Part shown: piece after piece, positions 1 through 8,299 of the stretch | Numbering within the stretch: position 1 is the stretch's first letter | How the letters are laid out: each line of letters begins with the position of its first letter | Assembly (NCBI GenBank): GCA_029960065.1 | Contig: JASCOF010000010.1 | Span: forward strand, 62,001-126,000 | Length of the DNA stretch: 64,000 nt | Direction of reading: 5' to 3' | Origin: Flavobacteriaceae bacterium PS02336 | GTDB lineage: Bacteria; Bacteroidota; Bacteroidia; Flavobacteriales; Flavobacteriaceae | The notes under the pieces: model-generated | The model's database searches: none | The model's input: the letters and a program-made list of their open reading frames with translations, nothing else | What the model was told of the DNA's origin: nothing | Program-made: the position numbers and the translations under genes

Positions 1-875
1 TCGCTGAATACGGCGGTGCTTTTAAAATTACAGATAATTTTGTGGATGTTTTCGGAAAAGACCGCGTTCGAAATACACCAATCTGCGAAAGTGCAGTTGT
101 TTCTACTGCAATGGGATTGTCAATCAATAATTATAAAGCAATCGTAGAAATGCAGTTTGCCGATTTCGTTTCTACAGGATTTAATCCGATTGTGAATTTA
201 TTAGCCAAATCGCATTACCGATGGGGCGAGAAAGCTGATGTCGTGGTTCGTATGCCATGTGGAGGCGGAACTCAGGCGGGACCATTTCACTCACAAACCA
301 ATGAAGCCTGGTTTACTAAAACTCCTGGTTTAAAAGTAGTTTACCCAGCCTTTCCTTATGATGCGAAAGGCCTTTTAAATACTGCTATAAACGATCCGAA
401 TCCAGTGTTGTTTTTTGAACATAAATTATTATACAGAAGTATTTATCAAGAAGTTCCTAAAGATTATTATACAATTCCTTTTGGTAAAGCAGCAGTAATA
501 AAAGAAGGAAATGCGGTTACAATAATTACTTTTGGAGCTCCCGTGCATTGGGCTTTAGACACTTTAGCACAGAACCCTGATATTGATGCCGATTTAATTG
601 ATTTACGAACTTTACAGCCTTTAGATACTGAAACGATTTTTGCTTCGGTTAAAAAGACTGGAAAAGCAATTATTTATCAAGAAGACACCATGTTTGGCGG
701 TATTGCCAGCGACATTTCGGCTCTAATCATGGAAAATTGCTTTGAATATCTGGATGCTCCCGTGAAAAGAGTTGCAAGTTTAGATTCACCAATTCCTTTT
801 ACTAAAGCTTTAGAAGATCAATTTTTACCTAAAAACAGATTTGAAACAGCATTAAAAGAATTACTGGAATATTAA
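1..875 (+). CDS. 2-oxoacid dehydrogenase E1, beta (transketolase-like) part, 5' truncated
   Basis: C-terminal part of a thiamine-dependent E1 component, probably of the branched-chain 2-oxoacid dehydrogenase complex, which decarboxylates 2-oxoacids and passes the acyl group to lipoyl-E2. The reading frame is open from base 3 to the window edge, so the GTG at 42 is internal and the gene begins upstream. Visible family features are EYGGAFKIT, RVRNTPICESAVV, the glycine-rich MPCGGGTQAGPFHSQ loop, and a C-terminal transketolase domain with the conserved IDLRTLQPLD segment. Flavobacteria often carry a fused alpha/beta E1 of about 660 residues. Whether this gene is fused cannot be seen here. Confidence 0.88.
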   Translation, partial: AEYGGAFKITDNFVDVFGKDRVRNTPICESAVVSTAMGLSINNYKAIVEMQFADFVSTGFNPIVNLLAKSHYRWGEKADVVVRMPCGGGTQAGPFHSQTNEAWFTKTPGLKVVYPAFPYDAKGLLNTAINDPNPVLFFEHKLLYRSIYQEVPKDYYTIPFGKAAVIKEGNAVTIITFGAPVHWALDTLAQNPDIDADLIDLRTLQPLDTETIFASVKKTGKAIIYQEDTMFGGIASDISALIMENCFEYLDAPVKRVASLDSPIPFTKALEDQFLPKNRFETALKELLEY

Positions 876-911
876 TTCTTATATTTAAAACACCAAATTA
901 AAACCTAACTT

Positions 912-2651
912 ATGAAAAAATTTTGTGTGTCCTTGTTTACAGTTGCATTGGTAGCATCTTGTGCTAAAAATGCTAAATCTGGAGAGGACAAAGATTTGAA
1001 TGTAAAATTTGACAGTTACAAAGATAATTTTGTTTCTTCATTATGGGAAATTTATCCTGGATGGGCTTCGGGAGTTGGTTTTCACAAATATGACAGTATT
1101 CTGGTTATTCCAAATGCCGAAGAAGATCAAAAACAATTGGCTTTTGCAAAAGCGCAATTGGATTCTTTAAAGTCTTACAGCGTTGATAATCTATCCAATA
1201 ACAACAAGACAGATTATCATATGATTAAAAACCAATTAGATGGTATTATATTTAGTATTACTGAATTAATATCGTCTCAATGGAATCCTGCAGAATATAA
1301 TGTGTGCGGATCATTTGCTGAGATTTTAAATGGAAATTACGACAGTCTTGAAACTCGTTTAAAAGCTTTTAATGCAAAAATGGACGGAATTCCTGCTTAT
1401 TATGAAGCCGCTAAGAAAAACATTAATAATCCAACTGCTGAACATACAGAACTTGCAATTGCTCAAAATCTCGGAGGATCATCTGTTTTTCAGGAGGATC
1501 TTAAAAATGCTCTAGAGAAAAGTAAACTGTCTGATTCAGAAAAAACAGAAATTTTAAACAAAGCCGCTGTTTCAGTAAAAGCAATTACAGGTTATGCAGA
1601 ATGGCTGAAAAAACTACCCAATAAGACTCCGCGTTCGTTTAGATTAGGAAGTGAATTATACGCCAAAAAATTTGACTGTGATATTCAATCTGGTTACTCG
1701 GTAGATCAAATTTATAAAATCGCTGTAGATCATAAAAATGACCTGCACGAAAAAATGTTTGTTTTAGCAGATAAACTTTGGACTAAATACAAAGGAAATA
1801 CCGTAAAACCGACAGAAAAACTGGAATTAATCAAGCAAGTTATTGATGAAATTTCATTAAAACATACGACGCCAGAAAAATTCCAGTCTGAAATTGAAAA
1901 ACAAATTCCAGAATTAACTGCATATGTAAAGGCAAAAGATTTATTGTACATCGATCCTTCAAAACCATTGGTAGTAAGAAAAGAACCTGCATATATGGCG
2001 GGAGTTGCAGGAGCTTCAATTTCTGCCCCTGGTCCTTATGACAAAAATGCAAATACTTATTATAATGTTGGAAGTTTATCTGGCTGGACAAAAGAAAATG
2101 CTGAAAGCTATTTAAGAGAATACAACGATTATATTTTACAGATCTTAAATATCCATGAAGCCATTCCGGGACATTATACACAGTTGGTTTACAGCAATCA
2201 ATCGCCGAGTATTATAAAATCTATTTTAGGAAATGGCGCAATGGTAGAAGGATGGGCTGTTTATGCTGAGAAAATGATGCTGGAGAGCGGTTACAAAAAC
2301 TCTGATGAAATGTGGTTGATGTATTACAAATGGAACCTTAGAACTACATGCAATACCATTTTAGATATCAGTGTTCATACTAAAAACATGTCAAAAGAAG
2401 AGGCTATAAAACTTTTAACTAAAGAAGCTTTTCAACAGCAGGCAGAAGCTGATGGAAAATGGAAACGTGTTACTTTATCTCAAGTTCAATTATGTTCTTA
2501 TTTTACAGGATATACCGAAATATATAACTTAAGAGAAGAACTGAAGAAAAAACAAGGAGACAAGTTCAACTTGAAAAAGTTCCATGAAAAATTCTTAAGC
2601 TTTGGAAGTGCTCCAGTAAAATACATTAAGGAATTAATGCTTGAAGAGTAA
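912..2651 (+). CDS. DUF885 family lipoprotein, putative zinc metallopeptidase
   Basis: A 579-residue protein beginning with a lipoprotein signal peptide (lipobox VASC, cysteine about residue 17), so it is probably anchored in the outer or inner membrane facing the periplasm. The C-terminal half carries HEAIPGHYTQ, the HExxxGH signature of DUF885 proteins, followed by EGWAVYAEKM, which supplies a likely downstream glutamate ligand. The family is thought to be peptidase-like, but the substrate is unknown. It lies 36 bp after the E1 gene on the same strand and ends at a strong terminator. The length is normal for the family. Confidence 0.88.
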   Translation: MKKFCVSLFTVALVASCAKNAKSGEDKDLNVKFDSYKDNFVSSLWEIYPGWASGVGFHKYDSILVIPNAEEDQKQLAFAKAQLDSLKSYSVDNLSNNNKTDYHMIKNQLDGIIFSITELISSQWNPAEYNVCGSFAEILNGNYDSLETRLKAFNAKMDGIPAYYEAAKKNINNPTAEHTELAIAQNLGGSSVFQEDLKNALEKSKLSDSEKTEILNKAAVSVKAITGYAEWLKKLPNKTPRSFRLGSELYAKKFDCDIQSGYSVDQIYKIAVDHKNDLHEKMFVLADKLWTKYKGNTVKPTEKLELIKQVIDEISLKHTTPEKFQSEIEKQIPELTAYVKAKDLLYIDPSKPLVVRKEPAYMAGVAGASISAPGPYDKNANTYYNVGSLSGWTKENAESYLREYNDYILQILNIHEAIPGHYTQLVYSNQSPSIIKSILGNGAMVEGWAVYAEKMMLESGYKNSDEMWLMYYKWNLRTTCNTILDISVHTKNMSKEEAIKLLTKEAFQQQAEADGKWKRVTLSQVQLCSYFTGYTEIYNLREELKKKQGDKFNLKKFHEKFLSFGSAPVKYIKELMLEE

Positions 2652-2667
2652 TTTTTTCAGTTAAATA

Positions 2668-2711
2668 AAAAAAGAAGGTTTGATTTCTAAAAGTCAAACC
2701 TTCTTTTTTTA
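2668..2711. terminator. Bidirectional intrinsic terminator
   Basis: Perfect 13-bp stem (2671-2683 with 2694-2706, AAAGAAGGTTTGA) with a 10-nt loop, flanked by an A run on the left and a T run on the right. It separates the DUF885 gene (plus) from the convergent gene ending at 2722. Confidence 0.9.
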
Positions 2712-2721
2712 TGGTAGGAAT

Positions 2722-3183
2722 TTAATTTTCGAATCTTTTTAAAACAGATCGATCCGAAAAAGAATCTTTCCATATTTCTATTTTATAAAAATCTTTAGGG
2801 TCTTTGTCATAGGCAGTTTTTAAATTTTTAAAATAAACGCGAACTCTATAATTTCCCGTTTCAATTTTTTCTTCTAAAATAAGCGCTGAAAAAGGACAAT
2901 CGTTTATCTGCAAGAAACCTGTGTTTATCACTAAACTTGCTTCGACAACATGATCAAAGTCACTAAAATCAGAAATTAGACTTTTAGAACCTAAAATTTC
3001 AATTTCACCTTTTACGATTCCTTCACTATTTTCAAGAGAAACACCTAAAACTCCTTTTTCTACAGCAAGTTTATCATTAAATGCTTCGTCAGTCCAAAAA
3101 TCTGGAGAACCTGTATCTCCTTCATCTTTATCACTCAAATAAAATTGACCGTAACTGGTTGTAAAATCTAAACTAAATTTCAT
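2722..3183 (-). CDS. ComJ-like conserved protein
   Basis: A 153-residue cytosolic protein with no signal peptide. The ATG at 3183 (MKFSLDF) is preferred over the in-frame ATG at 3222, because the longer form would overlap the end of the upstream gene and adds 13 unrelated residues. The N-terminal pattern FTTSYGQFYL followed by a conserved-looking WTDEAF and then a beta-rich domain resembles the ComJ/Nin family, known in Bacillus as an inhibitor of the competence nuclease NucA. The resemblance is from memory of the family pattern, so the function is a guess. It lies 13 bp after the 3197-3604 gene and is probably cotranscribed with it. Confidence 0.55.
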   Translation of the reverse strand: MKFSLDFTTSYGQFYLSDKDEGDTGSPDFWTDEAFNDKLAVEKGVLGVSLENSEGIVKGEIEILGSKSLISDFSDFDHVVEASLVINTGFLQINDCPFSALILEEKIETGNYRVRVYFKNLKTAYDKDPKDFYKIEIWKDSFSDRSVLKRFEN

Positions 3184-3196
3184 TTTAAATAGACAT

Positions 3197-3604
3197 TTAT
3201 TTCGAATCAGATTCCACTTCAAACAACTGCACCTGATTTTTCAATCGGTCAATTAATAAATTCATCATTCGCTTATTTAAATCTGACGAATTCTGAATAT
3301 AAGTATTATATTCATCCACTGTAAAAAGTGCCATTACGATTCCTTTTAATGAATTTCTGAACTTGATATCCTTTTGAATGGAATTTTCGATTGTCTGCAA
3401 TTTCTTTTCAACCGAATAAGAATAAAAATCAGGTTTATTTTTGTTAACGTAATTAATAAAAACGGCAATAAATAAGTCATTCTGCAATTTTAGAATAGGC
3501 CTGATCGTCTGATTTTGAAAGATCTCATCTGGAGAAGATTGAGCACTTACGGTTCCTAAAGTTTCGCCTCTAAATTCTTTTAAAAAGGTGTCTCTATCTT
3601 CCAT
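3197..3604 (-). CDS. Conserved hypothetical protein
   Basis: A 135-residue, mostly helical cytosolic protein (RDTFLKEFRGETLG at the start, then several amphipathic helices). No catalytic motif or signal peptide is visible, and I cannot name the family with confidence. It is the first gene of a two-gene unit with the ComJ-like gene and is divergent from the lipoprotein gene at 3687. Confidence 0.7.
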   Translation of the reverse strand: MEDRDTFLKEFRGETLGTVSAQSSPDEIFQNQTIRPILKLQNDLFIAVFINYVNKNKPDFYSYSVEKKLQTIENSIQKDIKFRNSLKGIVMALFTVDEYNTYIQNSSDLNKRMMNLLIDRLKNQVQLFEVESDSK

Positions 3605-3659
3605 TTTTTTTCTTTTTAGTTTTCTTTAAAGTTAATAAAATAATCCCACGCTAAAAACC

Positions 3660-3667
3660 TATTTTTG
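3660..3667 (+). promoter_or_regulatory. Putative -7 box for the 3687 gene
   Basis: TATTTTTG matches the Bacteroidota -7 consensus TAnnTTTG and lies 19 bp before the ATG at 3687. No convincing -33 element is seen. Confidence 0.5.
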
Positions 3668-3686
3668 TTTTTATAAAAAATAAATT

Positions 3687-4103
3687 ATGCGTTTATTTCT
3701 ATTTCTCTGTTTATTATTGGCTTCTTGTAATTCTAAAGAAGACAAAGAAAATTACAATCAGAAATTCTATCGTGCTGTAAACAATAAAGATACAGCGGTT
3801 TTAGATATTCATATTAATAACAAACGTTTTTACGGTCGATACGAAATCTCTCATTATGGATTTGGAAAAGATTCTGGAGATGTTAGAGGTGATTTAAGAG
3901 GGGACACACTTCGCGGTGATTATCATTATATTTCTTTCGGTGGAAGCTGGAAAAGAGTTCCTCTTGCTCTTTTAAAGAAAGATAATAAACTCTTTTTAGG
4001 AAAAGGAGTAATTGGCACTTACTTTAATCTTCCATGTTTTGTTCCAGAAGTTCCAATTGAATATAATAAAGCCGAATTTGTTTTTGAAGAAGTTACGAAG
4101 TAG
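3687..4103 (+). CDS. Small lipoprotein of unknown function
   Basis: A 138-residue protein with a classic lipoprotein signal peptide (MRLFLFLCLLLASCNS, cysteine about residue 14). The mature part is beta-rich with a repetitive DSGDVRGDLRGDTLRGDYHY stretch, which suggests a small beta-sandwich or lipocalin-like fold at the membrane. No enzymatic motif is visible. It stands alone between divergent genes and a palindromic repeat cluster. Confidence 0.72.
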   Translation: MRLFLFLCLLLASCNSKEDKENYNQKFYRAVNNKDTAVLDIHINNKRFYGRYEISHYGFGKDSGDVRGDLRGDTLRGDYHYISFGGSWKRVPLALLKKDNKLFLGKGVIGTYFNLPCFVPEVPIEYNKAEFVFEEVTK

Positions 4104-4107
4104 TTTG

Positions 4108-4307
4108 TTTTTGTTTCAGGTTTCAAGTTTCAAGTTTTACTTAGAATATGCTTATTTTAACCGCAAAGAACGCAAGGTTTTTAATATGCGGGATTTTATA
4201 AAAATGCAAAGTTCGCAAAGCTTTGTCTAAAAAACTTTGCGAACTTTGCGTAAATCTTAGCGCTCTTTGCGGTTAGTCAACTTGAAACTTGAAACCTGAA
4301 ACAAAAA
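4108..4307. repeat. Long nested inverted repeat (200 bp)
   Basis: Perfect 29-bp outer arms (4108-4136 and 4279-4307, built from TTTCAAG/TTTCAGG units) enclose a second, imperfect palindrome made of CGCAAAG and CTTTGCG units (about 4159-4277). It fills the gap between a plus-strand and a minus-strand gene, so it may act as a terminator. The outer unit recurs at 28858-28911. No transposase is associated with it. Confidence 0.85.
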
Positions 4308-4312
4308 TAACC

Positions 4313-5569
4313 TTATTCAAATTTCCCTATCGTAGAAGGAAGTTCAAATATTTCCAAATCAAAATATTTTACAGAAGCCATTACGTGATCGAAAATATCC
4401 GCCATAATGTATTCGTAATTTGCCCAGCGTTTATCGCTCGAAAATACATAAATTTCTAAAGGAACTCCATGCGCTGTAGATTGCAATTGTCGGCACATAA
4501 TATGCATATTTTTATTCAATCCTGGATGATCAACTAAATATTGCATAATGTATTTTCTAAACAATCCTAAATTGGTCATATTTCGGCCATTCAGCGAAAG
4601 CGTTTTATCAACACCTCTCAAATCATTGTAACGGTCAATTTCAGCTTGTCTGCTTTCAATATAGGAGGTTATCAGCTGTACTTTTCGTAATTGCTGTAAA
4701 TCTTTTTCATTCAAAAAACGAATGGTACTGCTTTTTATTAAAACATGCCTTTTAATACGTCTTCCTTCTGATTTCTGCATGCCGCGCCAGTTCTGAAACG
4801 AATCAGAACTTAAAGCATATGTTGGAATTGTAGTAATGGTATTGTCGAAATTTCGAACTTTTACTGTTGTCAGATTGATTTCGATAACGTCTCCATCGGC
4901 TCCAAATTTATCCATTGTAATCCAGTCCCCAATACGAACCATGTCATTTATGGCAACTTGAACACTCGAAACAAAACCTAGAATAGTATCCCTGAAAATC
5001 AAAATAATAATGGCAGAAAGTGTTCCCAGAATGGTTAATAGTTCGCCTTTTTTAATTCCGAACAAAGTAGATATAATCATCGCAACTCCAAAAATCCAGA
5101 GCACAATCATGATAACCTGAACAAAACTATCTATAGGTTTGTCGCTGTATTCTGGTTTTTGTTTTAAATAATCACGCAGCGAATTAAAAACCGTTCGAAC
5201 AATCCACAACCCAAGCAATACAATATAAATACCAACAATTTTTCCGAAAATCGATTCCCAATATTCATATTTGTCCAAAATTACAGGAACCGCTTTATAA
5301 ATAAAGAAAAACGGAATTAAATAAGCGGTATATCTTGTGGTTTTGTTTTGAATTAAATAATCGTCAAACTTTGTTTTAGTACGCTGCGCAAAAACAGCCG
5401 TCAAAGTGACCAATATAAATTTGGCCACATAATAAATTATGTAAGCCAGAGCTATTAAAATAGCGATATTAAAGATTAGACTGGTATAAGACGCAACATT
5501 GCGGCTCATTCCCCAATCTCTAAAAGCAGGATATAAAAAATTAAATATTTTCTCCAAAAGCTTATGCAT
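4313..5569 (-). CDS. MscS-family mechanosensitive ion channel
   Basis: A 418-residue inner-membrane channel that opens under membrane tension to release solutes during hypo-osmotic shock. It has about five hydrophobic segments in the first 200 residues. The pore-lining helix and beta-domain junction IFRDTILGFVSSVQVAINDMVRIGDWI follow, then a cytoplasmic MscS beta domain with TTVKVRNFDNTITTIPT. The larger C-terminal domain resembles the YbdG/YnaI type rather than the small MscS. The start overlaps the end of the DUF3817 gene by 8 bp, so the two are probably translationally coupled. Confidence 0.9.
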   Translation of the reverse strand: MHKLLEKIFNFLYPAFRDWGMSRNVASYTSLIFNIAILIALAYIIYYVAKFILVTLTAVFAQRTKTKFDDYLIQNKTTRYTAYLIPFFFIYKAVPVILDKYEYWESIFGKIVGIYIVLLGLWIVRTVFNSLRDYLKQKPEYSDKPIDSFVQVIMIVLWIFGVAMIISTLFGIKKGELLTILGTLSAIIILIFRDTILGFVSSVQVAINDMVRIGDWITMDKFGADGDVIEINLTTVKVRNFDNTITTIPTYALSSDSFQNWRGMQKSEGRRIKRHVLIKSSTIRFLNEKDLQQLRKVQLITSYIESRQAEIDRYNDLRGVDKTLSLNGRNMTNLGLFRKYIMQYLVDHPGLNKNMHIMCRQLQSTAHGVPLEIYVFSSDKRWANYEYIMADIFDHVMASVKYFDLEIFELPSTIGKFE

Positions 5570-5855
5570 TTGCTTTAGTTTCTAAATATTTTTTTTCAAT
5601 ATAAAAAGTTCCAAACGGAATAAGAGAAGCAACTAAAATAATTGCAAAAGTTTTTAAATCCCAATTCATTGCTTTTTTCAATAAAAAAGCTAAAAGGATA
5701 TAACCAATAAATAACACACCGTGTGTCATTCCTAAAGGACGTAATAATGTATGATAAAGTTCAGGATTGTTGTTTTTGATTAACAGCATATTAGCAAATA
5801 AAACCAAATAGGAGATTCCTTCTAAAATTGCGGTAACTTTGAAAATCTTGAGCAT
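5562..5855 (-). CDS. DUF3817 family small membrane protein
   Basis: A 97-residue integral membrane protein with three hydrophobic helices. The pattern FKVTAILEGISYLVLF followed by GMTHGVLFIGYI is the DUF3817 signature. The ATG at 5855 is chosen over an in-frame ATG at 5915 because it starts exactly where family similarity begins. Its function is unknown; members are often annotated as membrane proteins beside transporters. It is the first gene of a pair with mscS. Confidence 0.8.
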   Translation of the reverse strand: MLKIFKVTAILEGISYLVLFANMLLIKNNNPELYHTLLRPLGMTHGVLFIGYILLAFLLKKAMNWDLKTFAIILVASLIPFGTFYIEKKYLETKANA

Positions 5856-5932
5856 GTATATATTTTTTAAGTTTATGCCGGCAAAATTAAGTATTATCGT
5901 TGGTTTTTGAAGCATTTGTAAAGAAAGTAATT

Positions 5933-5940
5933 TACTTTTG
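5933..5940 (+). promoter_or_regulatory. Putative -7 box
   Basis: TACTTTTG matches TAnnTTTG and lies 18 bp before the ATG at 5959. Confidence 0.5.
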
Positions 5941-5958
5941 TAATCTTAAGTTTTGATA

Positions 5959-6492
5959 ATGAGTAAAAGAGATTTAAAAAAATATTTAGGCGAATTGACA
6001 AAGGCACAATTAGAAGAACAGCTAATTGAATTGTATGAAAAATTTGCTCCTGTAAAAACGTATTATGACTTTGTTTTTAACCCGAAAGAAGATAAATTAC
6101 TTCAGGAAGCAAAAGTCAAAATCTCGCACGAATATTTCCCAGTTAAAAAACCAGGAGCAAGATGGCGTCCAAAAGCTAAAATGCGCCGGTCTGTTGCTCA
6201 AAAATTAATCAAACATTTTATAATGCTTGGAGTTGATTCTTTTATTGTAGCAGATTTAATGTTATACAATATCGAAATTGCCCAAACTTATTCTTCTCAA
6301 AATTTCATCAAGCAGGAATTGTTTTACAAAAGTATCTTTAATTCTTTTGAACAAGCTGTTAATTTTATTGTTTCAAATGGAATTTTTAACGATTTTAAAT
6401 TACGAATTAATTCAATTTTGGAAGAAACTACAGATCAAAAATGGAAAAATAAATACGATTTTGAGGCAATTTTGGAGAAAATTGACTACTAA
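5959..6492 (+). CDS. DUF6155 family conserved protein
   Basis: A 177-residue basic, helical cytosolic protein beginning MSKRDLKKYLGELTKAQLEEQLIEL in-frame with a conserved FNPKEDKLL motif and a lysine/arginine-rich KKPGARWRPKAKMRR segment (about residues 62-77). This pattern is typical of DUF6155, whose function is unknown. The basic segment could bind nucleic acid. The ATG at 5959 is preferred over the TTG at 5953. It is a single gene with its own putative promoter. Confidence 0.7.
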   Translation: MSKRDLKKYLGELTKAQLEEQLIELYEKFAPVKTYYDFVFNPKEDKLLQEAKVKISHEYFPVKKPGARWRPKAKMRRSVAQKLIKHFIMLGVDSFIVADLMLYNIEIAQTYSSQNFIKQELFYKSIFNSFEQAVNFIVSNGIFNDFKLRINSILEETTDQKWKNKYDFEAILEKIDY

Positions 6493-6573
6493 ACCCCTTT
6501 CTCATAAAAAATCTTTATTTAAAAAAAACATTTATTTTAGGTTAAAATAAGATGAATAACTGTTTTTTCGATG

Positions 6574-6581
6574 TATTTTTG
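6574..6581 (+). promoter_or_regulatory. Putative -7 box for the helicase gene
   Basis: TATTTTTG matches TAnnTTTG and lies 20 bp before the ATG at 6602. Confidence 0.5.
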
Positions 6582-6601
6582 CAAAAATCCAAAAATAAAC
6601 A

Positions 6602-8140
6602 ATGTCTCAAAACACTTTAGAAATACAAAGAGAAGAGAAAAAAGAACTTTATGCATATCAAAAAGGCGATATTGACGCTATTTTTGACCGTTTAGACAAT
6701 GCTCCTCCAAAACACCACTTACTGTATCAGCTTCCAACAGGAGGAGGAAAAACAGTAATATTTTCTGAAATCGTTCGCCGCTATTTATCACATAATGATA
6801 AAAAAGTGGTGGTTTTAACGCACCGTATCGAATTATGTAAACAAACTTCAAAGATGTTGACTGGTTTTGGTGTAACAAACAAAATAATCAATAGTAAAGT
6901 AAAAGAACTGCCTGACCAGAATGATTTTTCTTGTTTTGTGGCAATGGTCGAAACTTTAAAAAACCGTATTAATGATGAAAAACTTCATTTAGATAATATT
7001 GGTTTGGTTATTATTGATGAGGCGCATTACAACTCATTTAGAAAATTGTTAAACTCATTTAAAAATGCCTTTATTCTTGGAGTAACGGCAACACCTTTGA
7101 GTTCTAATATAAAACTGCCAATGCACCAAAGCTACCACGAACTTATTGTGGGAGATACGATTGGATCATTGATTGATAAAGGATTTTTAGCAAGAGCGAC
7201 AACTTACAGCTACGATGTTGGTTTAACTTCTTTAAAAGTGGGTATTAATGGTGATTATACCGTAAAATCATCAGATGATTTATATACCAATACTTTAATG
7301 CAGGAAAAACTGCTTCATGCTTACACAGAAAGATCTTTAGGCAAGAAAACGCTGATTTTCAACAATGGTATTCATACTTCACTATATGTTTATGAAACGT
7401 TTAGAGAAGCGGGTTACGATATTCGACACCTTGATAATACCAGCAGTTCTGAAGAACGTAAAGACATTTTACAGTGGTTTAAAAAGACTCCAGATGCTAT
7501 TTTGACTTCTGTAGGGATTTTGACAACTGGTTTTGACGAACCAACCGTTGAGACGATTATTTTGAATAGAGCAACAAAATCGTTGACTTTATATTTCCAA
7601 ATGATTGGTCGCGGTTCTCGTAAATTACCTGGTAAAGATGAATTTACAGTAATTGATTTAGGAAACAACGCTGCACGCTTTGGCTTGTGGAGCGATCCTG
7701 TAAACTGGCAGCACATTTTTAAATCGCCAGAATTCTATTTGGAAAACCTTCGTGATGATCATGAAATTGAAATGTTTTTCAAATACAGCATGCCGCCAGA
7801 ACTACGCGCTAAATTTAGTAAAACTGCCGATGTTAGTTTTGATGTCGATGAAGAACATAAGTTAATCATCAAACAAAACCTTCGTTCAAAAGTTGTTTTG
7901 GATAAATCTTTAGAACAGCATTCTTCTATGTGTGTAGATAATACAGAAACACTTCAGGAAGCTAAAATGCTTGCAAAAGAACTGGATGATGATATTGAAG
8001 ACCGTATCAAACGTTATTCAAAATGTCTAAGCCAATGCAGTAAAAACTACCGCGAATGGCTTGTTGACGATTACAAACAAAGATTAACGTTATTAATTGG
8101 TAAAAAATATCGTGAGAAAATCATGAACGAACCAGATTGA
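6602..8140 (+). CDS. DEAD/DEAH-box superfamily 2 helicase
   Basis: A 512-residue ATP-dependent nucleic-acid helicase. Motifs appear in order: a Q-like YQKGDIDAI, Walker A PTGGGKT (about residues 47-53), motif Ia VVLTHRIEL, Walker B DEAH, motif III VTATP, motif IV TLIFNNGI, motif V TTGFDEPTVETIIL and motif VI QMIGRGSRK. The architecture (ResIII-type N-domain plus Helicase_C) matches standalone repair or restriction-like helicases common in Flavobacteria. No nuclease domain is present and no restriction genes are nearby, so the substrate cannot be stated. Confidence 0.88.
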   Translation: MSQNTLEIQREEKKELYAYQKGDIDAIFDRLDNAPPKHHLLYQLPTGGGKTVIFSEIVRRYLSHNDKKVVVLTHRIELCKQTSKMLTGFGVTNKIINSKVKELPDQNDFSCFVAMVETLKNRINDEKLHLDNIGLVIIDEAHYNSFRKLLNSFKNAFILGVTATPLSSNIKLPMHQSYHELIVGDTIGSLIDKGFLARATTYSYDVGLTSLKVGINGDYTVKSSDDLYTNTLMQEKLLHAYTERSLGKKTLIFNNGIHTSLYVYETFREAGYDIRHLDNTSSSEERKDILQWFKKTPDAILTSVGILTTGFDEPTVETIILNRATKSLTLYFQMIGRGSRKLPGKDEFTVIDLGNNAARFGLWSDPVNWQHIFKSPEFYLENLRDDHEIEMFFKYSMPPELRAKFSKTADVSFDVDEEHKLIIKQNLRSKVVLDKSLEQHSSMCVDNTETLQEAKMLAKELDDDIEDRIKRYSKCLSQCSKNYREWLVDDYKQRLTLLIGKKYREKIMNEPD

Positions 8141-8264
8141 TAATTCTGAGTTTTTAAAAATATTTGTAAGATCTTTGTCAAAGTTTTAAACCTTGACAAA
8201 GATTTTTATTTTCATGTCATCTTAAAATAATTAAAACATAGAGAATCTGTACAAATCTAAAATC

Positions 8265-8282
8265 TCCCGATAGCTATCGGGA
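8265..8282. repeat. Short palindromic repeat TCCCGA-N6-TCGGGA
   Basis: Perfect 18-bp palindrome TCCCGATAGCTATCGGGA, identical to 44601-44618 and related to 36725-36740 and 55199-55214. It lies 18 bp before the start of the RNA helicase gene, so it will form a hairpin in its 5' leader if transcribed. Confidence 0.85.
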
Positions 8283-8299
8283 CTAAAATCTAAAATATT

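Noticed and set aside
1840..2181. Minus-strand ORF of 113 codons inside the DUF885 gene
   Set aside because: It lies antisense within a clear metallopeptidase-like gene with a conserved motif and has no signal of its own.
4012..4230. Plus-strand ORF over the end of the lipoprotein gene and a repeat
   Set aside because: It overlaps a better gene in another frame and runs into the inverted repeat; composition is unlike a protein.
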